Assembly: GCF_001751245.1 (NCBI RefSeq)
Contig: NZ_LJGU01000127.1
Span: 317,290 to 381,289, forward strand
Reading direction: 5' to 3'
DNA: 64,000 nucleotides
Source: Streptomyces oceani
Lineage (GTDB): Bacteria > Actinomycetota > Actinomycetes > Streptomycetales > Streptomycetaceae
Part shown: piece by piece, positions 54,142 through 62,793 of the stretch
How positions within the stretch are numbered: position 1 is the stretch's first letter
Layout: each line of letters starts with the position of its first letter
Translations under genes and position numbers: made by a program
The notes under the pieces: model-generated
Database searches by the model: none
Seen by the model: the letters and a program-made list of their open reading frames with translations, nothing else
What the model was told of the DNA's origin: nothing

Positions 54142-54405
54142 TTGCCGGCCTGAGAACACCCCTTTCACCAGCATCGGGGAACCGAAGGCACCCGGCAGTG
54201 TGGTAGCGACCGGAAAGCCGGGGAAGCCCGGGGAAGCCTCGGCGGGGACTCGTCCGCGGCGACGTTCCGTCAATCCCGGTGTGTTGGCCCGTGGTTGTGG
54301 CCATACTGCTGAACGGGGCCACCGCCACCCGCGGCACGCGCGGGAGCCGAGGCGTGGCACGGCGGTGGAGCAGGCGCTGCCAGCGACCGAGGGGGTCTTC
54401 GAGCC

Positions 54406-55815
54406 GTGACACAACGGCCTGACGTACGGACGGCTCCCCCGCCGCGCGTGTCCGTGGACCCGGACCCGCCCACGGGGGTACGCCGCTTCACCTCGGTCTA
54501 TCGGCCCGCAGTACAGGTCAGCGCCCTCCGACAACTGGTCGACGCCGCCGACACGCCACCGGGCCGGCTGCGGATCAGAGGCGCGGTACTGGCCCTGCTG
54601 ATCATCGCGTCCGGCGCGGTGACGACCTGGCAGTTGGAGGAGCGGAGCGCCGCCGCGGACGACGTGCTGGAACACAGCCATCCGCTGAGCGCCGACGCCG
54701 CGAGCATCCACCGGTCGTTGGCGCATGCCAACACCATGGCCTCGATCGAGTTCCTGGCCGGTCAGCGCACGGCGGACGCGAAGCGCGCGCAGGACGAGAA
54801 GGACATCCGTACCGCCTCCGAGCTACTGACCCGCGCCACCGCGAACTCCCGAGGCTCCGTCGCCGCGCGACGGCAGATCACCAAGCTGAGCCGGGAACTC
54901 CCGCGCCACACCGGCCTGGTCGAGACCGCACGCGCCAACGACCGGCAGGGGCTGCCCCTCGGCGGCTCCCACCTCCGCTACGCCAACGAGCGGAGGCAGG
55001 ACACGCTGCTCCCAGCCACCGAGAAGCTGTACGCGACAGAGAGCGCGCGGCTGAGCGAGGACCGCACCAAGGCACGGGACTGGCCGCTGCACGCGCTGGG
55101 CCTGGGCCTGGGCCTGTTCACCCTCGTCACGCTGCTCCTCAGCCAACGGCATCTCCACCGGCGTACGAACCGCGTCCGCAATCCGGGCCTGCTCACGGCG
55201 ACGGCGGCGGTGCTCGGTGTCCTGCTGTGGCTCACCGGCGCGCACGCGGTGGCGCAGTCCCGGCTGGACGCCTCCGACCAGCACGGCGCCGAGTCCCCAC
55301 GGGAACCGAACGAGACCTGGACGGGCTCCCTCCAGGCGCGCGGCGCGGAGAACATGTGGCTGGTCGCACGCGGCTCGGGCGGCGGGAAGTACGAGAAGGA
55401 GTATCAGCGGCGGATGCGCGAGGTCGCCGGTGGGCAGGGTGTGGAGGGCCGACTCGACGCGGCCCTGGCGCTGGCCGACGACCGGGCGGGGCGCCGACCG
55501 GTGGAGGAGGCCATGGAGGCGGTGCGGGTCTGGCAGGAGCGCCACCAACGCGCCCGTGACCAGGAGACCTCGGGCAACCACGAGAAGGCGGTCGACCTGG
55601 TGATCGACCGGGTCGGCAGTACGGGCGCCACCCTCGACACGGTCGACACCGCGCTGCGGGAGGCCGCCGGGCACGAGCAGCGCGAGTTCGAACGCGCGGC
55701 CTCGAGCGGACGCGCGGCGCTGACCGCGCTGCCCGTCGGTGCCGCCGCACTGGCGCTGCTGGCGACACCGGACGCACTGCTGGCCTTCGGCCGAAGCGTC
55801 GCGGAGTACCGGTGA
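54406..55815 (+). CDS. glnX: GlnX-like membrane sensor protein
   Basis: A 469-residue membrane protein with helices at about 60-78 (LALLIIASGAVTTWQL), 227-245, 263-283 and a short one near 445-462, with two extracytoplasmic helical bundles (LSADAASIHRSLAHANTM ...; SLQARGAENMWLVARG ...). This four-helix layout and the gene order match GlnX of actinobacteria, which with the lipoprotein GlnH transmits amino acid (Asp/Glu) signals to the kinase PknG. GTG start at 54406 (MTQRPDVRTAPPPR). Its stop overlaps the glnH remnant. It appears intact, though it lacks its binding-protein partner here. Confidence 0.82.
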   Translation: MTQRPDVRTAPPPRVSVDPDPPTGVRRFTSVYRPAVQVSALRQLVDAADTPPGRLRIRGAVLALLIIASGAVTTWQLEERSAAADDVLEHSHPLSADAASIHRSLAHANTMASIEFLAGQRTADAKRAQDEKDIRTASELLTRATANSRGSVAARRQITKLSRELPRHTGLVETARANDRQGLPLGGSHLRYANERRQDTLLPATEKLYATESARLSEDRTKARDWPLHALGLGLGLFTLVTLLLSQRHLHRRTNRVRNPGLLTATAAVLGVLLWLTGAHAVAQSRLDASDQHGAESPREPNETWTGSLQARGAENMWLVARGSGGGKYEKEYQRRMREVAGGQGVEGRLDAALALADDRAGRRPVEEAMEAVRVWQERHQRARDQETSGNHEKAVDLVIDRVGSTGATLDTVDTALREAAGHEQREFERAASSGRAALTALPVGAAALALLATPDALLAFGRSVAEYR

Positions 55816-55826
55816 GGCGGGCACTC

Positions 55827-56203
55827 ATGAGGCACGGTCAAGACCGTACGGGGCGTGTCGGGGCAGCGGTCACCGCTCGGCGGACTCCGCACCGGGGCGG
55901 GCCCGGCGTGCGCCGGCCGGTCGCGGCGCTCCGGTCGGCTGCCGGATACGCCGCCGTGGCGGGGCTGTTGCTGCCGGCCGTACTCCCCGACGCGGCTCGT
56001 GGGCGAACCCGCCACGACCGGGCCGTACGTCACCGTGCACCGGGAGGACCGGGAGCTGGTGCGACGCGTCCACGGGGGTGCTGGAGGAGTATCGGAAGGG
56101 CGGTGCGGACAGTCCCTGGCGGGAGTCGTACGACGAGGGGCTCGCCGAGGCGATGAACCCGGCGCGGGAGCCGGCACCTTCGAAGCCGGTGTACCGGGAC
56201 TGA
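55827..56203 (+). pseudogene. glnH: glnH remnant: glutamate-binding protein with core deleted and frameshifted
   Basis: What remains of a periplasmic glutamate-binding lipoprotein. Frame 1 carries the N-terminus from ATG 55827 (MRHGQDRTGRVGAAVTARRT, then AAVAGLLLPAVLPDA, a signal-like segment). A second frame carries EPATTGPYVTVHREDRELVRRV, and a third, after GGGGG at 56074-56078, carries VLEEYRKGGADSPWRESYDEG and ends KPVYRD with TGA at 56203. Intact homologues have about 250 residues of ligand-binding domain between the first and last parts; it is missing. Removing one G from the run joins the last two frames exactly. No functional product can be made. Confidence 0.85.
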
Positions 56204-56283
56204 GTGACGGGTAACCGCCGTTCGGCACGGCGGAGCGGCACGCGACAGGGTGAGCAGCGCGAGAGAGCAGAGGTGAGGTCGGG

Positions 56284-57645
56284 ATGGGCCCCTCGGGACC
56301 TGGCGGACCGGTGATGAGCCGGGAGGAGGTGGACCGTGCGCTCGCGCGCCTGGACGCCGAGCACGAAGCGGTCGAGACGTCGCTGCTGGCCCTGCAGGAC
56401 CACGCGGGCCGCCGGCTGTTGGAGGGCGCGCGTCTGACCGGCACCACGGCCCGCCGTTGGGCGGCCACCGAGCAGTTGGTCAACAGCTTGTGGGCCAGCT
56501 TCGACGCGTACGCCCGCACGCTGCGCGCCGCGCACGAGCTGCGGGACCGCCGACGCTGGCCGAGCCGCGACGATCTCGGGGAACTGACCGGCCTGTTGCG
56601 CGGCACGCTCACGGTGCCGGGTATGAGCGTGCCCGGCGACGGAGCCGGCGACGGATCTCGGCCGTACGACCGGGGCGCGGAGGCCCCCGAGGAGGAGGCC
56701 CGGGGGCGACCACGGCTCGCCGAGGAACTGACGTTGAGCCAGCTGGTCGAGCGGATGAACGGCTCGTACGCACGCGCGCTGGACGTGGTGGCGGCCGCCG
56801 ACTCGGTCTGGTCCGCGTTGCCCGCCCGGATCGACCTGTTGAACGCCGAGCTGCGCCGGGTCCGTTCGCTTGCGCAGTCCGTGGGCGTACGCCCCGGCGA
56901 GCACCCCTCGGCCGACGACCTGGACCGGATCACCGACGAACTCACCGCGCTGCGCGCCGAGGTGCTCAGTGACCCGCTGGCCTTCTGGACAGCGGACGGC
57001 GGCAGCGCCGCTCCGGGCGGCGGGCGGGCGGAGACGGCCCGCTACGACCGTGCCGCTCGGGCCCTGGAAGAGGTGCGCCGCGAGATCGACGCGGTGCTGT
57101 CCGTCCGACAGGACGCCGAGCAGCGGCTGATCAGCCTGCGCGACGTGCTCTCCCGCGCCGACCGTACGCTGGCCGAGGCGCGGGCGGCGCGCGGCGAGGT
57201 GCTGGCGAAGATCGCCGCGTCCGAGGTCCCCGTGGTGAGCGGCCCGCCCACCGCGCTGCACGAACAGCTCAACACCGCCGCCGACTACCGCCGCCGCGCC
57301 CAGTGGCACCGGCTCTCCCCGCTGCTGGAGAGCCTCGAGCGGCGTGCTGAGGACGAGTTGGAACGGGCTCGGGCCTCGCTCTCCGCGGTGACCGCCCCGC
57401 TGGCCGTACGGGCCGAGCTGCGCGGGCGGTTGGACGCGTACCGGGCGAAGGTGGCACAGCACGGCATGGCGGAGGACGGCCTGCTGTCGGAGCGGTACGA
57501 CACCGCACGCCGCATGCTGTGGAGCGCTCCGTGTGATCTGCGCGCCGCCGAGGACGCCGTACTGCGCTACCAGCAGGCCGCGCAGGCACTGCTGGTGCCA
57601 CCGCAGAGCGGCCCGGCGCACGCAGACCGCGGGGGGAACTGTTGA
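56284..57645 (+). CDS. Coiled-coil protein of the PknG module
   Basis: A 453-residue, largely helical cytoplasmic protein with long Ala/Arg/Glu/Leu-rich heptads (about 10-110, 170-235, 265-330 and 360-450). No enzyme motif or membrane helix is visible. It lies between glnH and pknG, as in other Streptomyces copies of the module, so it probably acts as a scaffold in GlnX-PknG signalling; this is context only. ATG 56284 lies 80 nt past the glnH stop, with GAGGTCGGG upstream. The stop overlaps the pknG TTG start. Confidence 0.78.
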   Translation: MGPSGPGGPVMSREEVDRALARLDAEHEAVETSLLALQDHAGRRLLEGARLTGTTARRWAATEQLVNSLWASFDAYARTLRAAHELRDRRRWPSRDDLGELTGLLRGTLTVPGMSVPGDGAGDGSRPYDRGAEAPEEEARGRPRLAEELTLSQLVERMNGSYARALDVVAAADSVWSALPARIDLLNAELRRVRSLAQSVGVRPGEHPSADDLDRITDELTALRAEVLSDPLAFWTADGGSAAPGGGRAETARYDRAARALEEVRREIDAVLSVRQDAEQRLISLRDVLSRADRTLAEARAARGEVLAKIAASEVPVVSGPPTALHEQLNTAADYRRRAQWHRLSPLLESLERRAEDELERARASLSAVTAPLAVRAELRGRLDAYRAKVAQHGMAEDGLLSERYDTARRMLWSAPCDLRAAEDAVLRYQQAAQALLVPPQSGPAHADRGGNC

Positions 57646-60073
57646 CCCGGACAGCACAGTCACGCGGCCCGTGCGAGCACGGCGACTGCGCCGGTGCCTA
57701 CGAGGACATGGCCGAGGGCGAACCCCACTGCGACACCTGCGGACTCGCGCCCGCACTCGCCCCGGACGGCGTCCTCGGAGCGGCGCCGACCAGCCTCACC
57801 GCGGCGGCGCGTGGCACGGGCGACCCGAAGCGTGCGGGGTCCTCGGCAGCCTCCGCGGGCTCCGGCGGCGCTGGCCCGGCCAGGGCCGGGCACGCCAGCA
57901 CCGCCGGACCGGCCGGTGCCGACTCCGCCGCCAGCTCCGGCCGACTCACCCGCTCCCACGTCGACGAGCGGGAGACCGCCCGCTCGGCCCGACAGTTGTC
58001 GGTGCGCAGCCCCGGTACGGGCGGCAACGCACGCGCCAGCCGCGGTCGTCTCGGGCTGGGCCTGGTCGCCGTACCGGACGTGCCGAAGCCCGACCCGAGC
58101 ATCCGGACCCGCACGGCGGGGGTATGGACGGGTACATCGTGATGGAGTACGTCGGCGGCAGGTCGCTCGAGGAGCTCGCCAACGCCCGGCGTACGCCCGA
58201 GGGCCGACACGATCCGTTACCGGTCGAACAGGCCTGCGCGTACGGTCTGGAGGCGCTGGAGGCCCTCTCCCACCTGCACAACCGGAGCCTGGTCTACTGC
58301 GACTTCAAGGTGGACAACGCGATCCAGCAGGACGACCAGCTCAAACTCATCGACCTGGGTGCGGTACGCCGCCTGGACGACGAGGAGAGCGCCGTCTACG
58401 GCACGGTGGGCTACCAGGCCCCCGAAGTGCCCCTGAGTGGTCCCTCGGTGGCCTCCGACCTGTACACGGTGGCACGTACCGTCGCGGTGCTCACCTTCGA
58501 CTTCCAGGGCTACACCGGCACCTACGCGGAAAGCCTGCCCCACCCGGACGACGTCGAGGTCTTCCGGCGGTTCGAGTCCTTCTACCGGTTCCTGGTCCGG
58601 GCCACCGAGCCGGACCCGCGGCGTCGCTTCACGTCCGCGGCCGAGATGGCCGAACAACTGAGCGGTGTGTTAGGGGAGGTGGTGGCGCTGCGCACCAGGC
58701 GCCCACGTTCGGCGGTCTCCTCGTTGTTCGGGCCGGAAGTCCGCGTGGTCGACACGAAGTTGCTGGCCGGCACGGACGGCGACACCTCGGTCCTGGGCCG
58801 CCGGGACGTACGCCCTTCCCTGATCAGCCGAATCCGCCGGGCGCTGGGGCCGTACAACCCGGCGGAGAGCCCTCCCGTGGGGCCGAGGGGCACCCTCCGG
58901 ACAGGCGAGCCGCCGGCCATGGCAGCCGTGGGCGACGGCCGCGACACGGCGCCGACGCCCGCGCCAACCGCTCCGGACCTCGTCGCACTGGCTCTGCCGG
59001 TGCCCAAGGTGGACCCCAACGACCCCGCGGCCGGCCATCTCGCAGGTCTGCTGACCGCCACACCAGCGGAGCTGGTCAGCGCGCTGGCGGGCACCCTCGA
59101 CAGCCCGGTCGAACGTCAACTCCGGTGGCTGCGTGCCCACCTGGAGCAGGGTCGCCCGGCCGACCTCGGGGAGGCCGCCGCGACGCTGGAGAAGCTGACG
59201 AGCGGGCACCCGAACGACTGGCGGGTGGTCTGGTATCGGGGGTTGTACCACATGGTCGCCGGAGAGCCGCGATCGGCGGCACGGGCGTTCGAGGCCGTCT
59301 ACGCCGCGTTCCCCGGCGAGCCGGCCGCCAAGCTGACTCTGGCCTGCTGTGCGGAGGCCCTGGAGCAGCTGGACAACTCCGCGGACTACTACCGCCTCGT
59401 CTGGTCGACCGATCCGACCTACGTCGGCGCCGCGTTCGGCCTGGCCCGGGTGCGGCTGCGGCTGGGGGCGGTGGCGGTGCTGGAGTCCGTACCGGAAGCG
59501 TCGATCCACTTCCTGTCCGCCCGGGTCGCCACCGTACGGACCCGACTGCGGGGCCGTACACCGTCAGAACCGCTGCTCGACGAGCTGCACGCGGCGGCCG
59601 GCCAGGTCGAGCAGCTGCGGGCGGCGGGCCTTGACTCCCTGCGAGAGCAGGAGTTGGCCGTCGTGGTGTTGGGGGGCGCGCGGGACTGGCTGCTGGCGGG
59701 CGGCCACACCGGTCACACTCGGGGCGCCGGGGCCACCAGGTCCAAGAGGGCCAAGAGGGCCGCCGAAGACCCGAGCAACGCGGGTACCGTACCGCCGAAC
59801 GACCCGTCAGGCGGTACGGTTACGCCCGTGGTCGTACCGCAAACCGCCGCTGAGCACGAGCGTGGCCCGGATGGGAGTTCCGCGCACCACCCTGGCAGAG
59901 TCGTGCACGGGCCCGCCCGTCCGTCGTTGCTCGGTAACCCGATGAACGAGTACGGGCTGCGACGGGACCTCGAACGTTCGTACCGGAGACTGACGAGACT
60001 CGCGCAGACCGGCACGGAGAGGACCGAACTGGTGGAACGGGCGAACCGATTCCGCCCCAGGACGTGGGTGTGA
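57642..60073 (+). pseudogene. pknG: pknG with the zinc domain and kinase N-lobe deleted
   Basis: Remnant of the PknG Ser/Thr kinase. The N-terminal part (TTG 57642, GGGGGGAAC upstream) has the cysteine motif CEHGDC ... CDTC and reads to VAVPDVPKPDPS, then stops at 58142 in that frame. The rest is in the next frame from about 58103: HPDPHGGGMDGYIVMEYV (hinge), LVYCDFKVDNAIQ (catalytic loop), LKLIDLGAVRR (metal loop), and the C-terminal TPR domain ending RPRTWV. Missing are the rubredoxin-like zinc domain, the glycine loop and the ATP-binding lysine, about 130-150 residues by memory of homologues. Two TTA leucine codons (58217 and 58670) are present. It cannot act as a kinase as read. Confidence 0.87.
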
Positions 60074-61479
60074 CGAAGATGCCACAGCTCGACCGACTGT
60101 CCGGCTGCCCCAGCTGCGCGGAGCCGTTGGAGGAGGGGGACCTCTACTGCGGGGCGTGCGGCGCCGATCTGCGCGCCGCCGCACGTCTGCCGGCCGGCGG
60201 CGCGACGTGTGATCAGGGAGAGCAGCCAACCCTCCCGACGGACGGGGCACTTCACTCGCCAACGGCATCGCCCGCTGTGGACTCGCCCGCGGCGGCCGCG
60301 CCACCACCGCCGGCCGCCCCTCCCATGCCGCCCCAGCCGCCACTGTCACCGCCTACCGGTGCCGGCACCCTCCCCGCCCCGCCCGTACCCACCGCCCCGT
60401 CCACGCCCACCCTGCACCTCCCACGCCCGGCGGGGCAGACGCTCGAGACCCCGACCAGCGCCGCCCAGGCGGCCGGTGACGCACCAGGCGCGCCCGATCC
60501 CCCGCCCCAGCCCGGCGCCGCACCCCAACCAGCCGGCACGCCGACAGGCGAACCCGAGGCTCTCGGGCCGCGCTGCATCGCCTGCGGTACCGGTGGCATC
60601 GACGGCGACGGGTGCTGCGAGCACTGCGGCCACAAGCAGCCCGACGCCCGTGACCACATGGAGCAGGAGCGGGGTGCCCTCGCCGCCGCCAGCGACCGTG
60701 GTCTGCGGCATCAGCGCAACCAGGACTTCTTCGCCATCGACACCTGCCCGCTATCGGACGGCGGTGCGGCCGGTATCGCCGTGGTCTGTGACGGTGTCTC
60801 CTCGGCCGCCCGTTCCGAGGAGGCCTCCGCCGCGGCGTCCGAAGCCGCCCGCGCCGCGCTGCGGGAGTCCGTACCCCGCGGCGCGCACCCCGAGGACGCG
60901 ATGCACGACGCCCTGCTGGCCGCCGCCGACGCGGTGAGCGCGCTGGCCTCCGGCTCGGACACCGACGCCGAACGCAATCCGCCGGCCTGCACCATCGTCG
61001 GTGCCGTCACCACGGCCGAGCTTCTGACGATCGGTTGGATCGGGGACAGTCGCGCGTACTGGATTCCGGAGGACCGAACGTCCTCCCCGGCCCGGCTGAC
61101 CGAGGACGACTCCTGGGCCGCCCACATGGTGGCCGCCGGGCTGTTGAGCGAAGAGGAGGCGCAGGCGGACCCCCGTGCGCATGCGATCACCGGCTGGCTC
61201 GGCGCCGACGCGTACGAACTGGAGCCGCACACCGCCTCGTTCACTCCTCGGGGGCCGGGCGTGGTGGTGGTGTGCAGCGACGGGCTGTGGAACTACGCCG
61301 AGTCCGCGACGGAGATGGCGGCCACCGTCCCGGCGGACGCGCGTACCAGGCCGCTGCACTCCGCGCAGCGTCTCGTCGGTCACGCCTTGGACTCGGGGGG
61401 CCACGACAACGTAACAGTGGCCCTGGTTCCGTTCCCGGTGCCGACCGACGGGGCAGGTCCGGCCGCAGGGGAAGTGTGA
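60070..61479 (+). CDS. PP2C family protein phosphatase with N-terminal zinc ribbon
   Basis: A 469-residue phosphatase. An N-terminal zinc ribbon (CPSCAEP ... CGACG, about 12-35) is followed by a Pro/Ala-rich linker, a second ribbon (CIACGTG ... CEHCGHK, about 175-200) and the PP2C domain (about 205-455). Catalytic motifs are complete: RNQDFFAID (Asp metal ligand), VCDGVSSAARSEEAS, IGWIGDSRAYWI, VVVVCSDGLWNYAES and GGHDNVTVALVPF. The GTG at 60070 overlaps the pknG stop by 4 nt. It is presumably the partner that reverses PknG phosphorylation, and it is intact although pknG is not. Confidence 0.9.
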   Translation: MTKMPQLDRLSGCPSCAEPLEEGDLYCGACGADLRAAARLPAGGATCDQGEQPTLPTDGALHSPTASPAVDSPAAAAPPPPAAPPMPPQPPLSPPTGAGTLPAPPVPTAPSTPTLHLPRPAGQTLETPTSAAQAAGDAPGAPDPPPQPGAAPQPAGTPTGEPEALGPRCIACGTGGIDGDGCCEHCGHKQPDARDHMEQERGALAAASDRGLRHQRNQDFFAIDTCPLSDGGAAGIAVVCDGVSSAARSEEASAAASEAARAALRESVPRGAHPEDAMHDALLAAADAVSALASGSDTDAERNPPACTIVGAVTTAELLTIGWIGDSRAYWIPEDRTSSPARLTEDDSWAAHMVAAGLLSEEEAQADPRAHAITGWLGADAYELEPHTASFTPRGPGVVVVCSDGLWNYAESATEMAATVPADARTRPLHSAQRLVGHALDSGGHDNVTVALVPFPVPTDGAGPAAGEV

Positions 61480-61732
61480 GGTTCCGCCCCGGGGCTCTCG
61501 AAGTGCCCCGGAGTCTCTTCGTGAGCGGCGCGCGACCGACGGGCAGCGGGTGATCGTACGGATCCGGGGGCCGGTGGCACACGCACGGAAGAGCCGGACC
61601 GCCATGAACCCGGCGTGGAGCTCGCCCCGCCCAGCGTCGCGAGCTGAACCGAACAGCACACGGGGGCAGGGGAGTTCGCGGAAGGCGCCGCACACGCCGT
61701 CCGCCCGCCCCTCCTTCCCCTCGCCGGCCAGA

Positions 61733-62768
61733 GGCAACCACCTGGCGAAGGAGATCTTCCCGGGCAACGGCGGGTTGGCCACCGCCGGTCCGGAAACCCG
61801 GGCCCGGGCACGGGAGTCACTCGACATGCTCAGCCCCGGTGGCGGGCACCGCCATCGGCACCTGGCTGCGCCTGGCCCACGAGCTGTTCAGTTCGGCGGA
61901 GGCACGGATCCGGCACGGCATCCTGCTGACCGACGGACGGAACGAACACGAGGAGCCCACGGACCTCCAGGCCGCCCTCGACCTGTGCACGGGAGGGTTC
62001 ACCTGTGACACCCGTGGAGTCGGCACCGACTGGGAGGTCGAGGAGCTGACCGCGATCGCCTCGGCCCTCCTCGGCACCGCGGACATCGTCGCCGATCCGG
62101 ACGGCCTGGCGGCCGACTTCGCGGACATGATGCAACGCGCCATGGGCAAGGACGTCGCCGATGTCCGACTTCGATTGTGGACCCCGCGAGACGCGGAGGT
62201 CCGCTACGTGAAGCAGGTCGCGCCGACGGTCGAGGACCTCACCGACCGGCGGGACGAGTCCGGCACGCGCTCGGGCGACTACCCCATCGGCTCCTGGGGG
62301 GACGAGTCGCGCGACTACCACGTCTGTGTACGTGTTCCCGCCGCCGAGGTGGGGCGGGAGATGCTGGCGGCCCGGGTGTCACTTGTCCTGCCTGGACCCG
62401 ACGGGGATACTCCGGACATGCTGGCCAGGGGACTGATCCGTGCGGTGTGGACGAACGATATGACGGCCACCACACAGATCAATCCCCAGGTCGCCCACTA
62501 CACCGGGCAAGCCGAGCTGGCCCAGGCCATCCAACAGGGCCTGGACCTGCGGAAATCCGGTGACGAGCAGGGCGCGACCGCGCATTTGGGACGTGCCGTG
62601 CAGCTAGCCAACACATCCGAGAACAGGGAGACTGCGAAACTGCTTTCGAAGGTGGTCGACGTGGTGGACGCGGCGACGGGTACTGTTCGACTCAAGGCGA
62701 AGGTCGCCGACGCCGACGAGATGACGCTCGAGACACGGTCCACGAAAACGGTCCGTGTAAGGAAATAA
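61733..62768 (+). pseudogene. VWA domain protein, 5' end lost and frameshifted
   Basis: Remnant of the VWA protein of the PknG module. The recognisable sequence begins at about 61733 (NHLAKEIFPGNGGLATAGP) and continues to DMLSPGGG in one frame, then switches to the next frame (TAIGTWLRLAHELF ...) at GGCGGGC (61841-61847), where one extra G explains the shift. The remaining 300 residues (RHGILLTDGRNEHEEP, YHVCVRVPAAEVG, AKLLSKVVDVVDAATGTVRLKAKV) read to TAA at 62768. The metal-binding DxSxS motif and about the first 100 residues are missing, and 61480-61732 shows nothing recognisable. A GTG at 61839 could start a truncated product, but a VWA domain without its metal site is unlikely to work. 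Confidence 0.8.
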
Positions 62769-62793
62769 GCAGTACGGAGGGGGAGGCACGACG

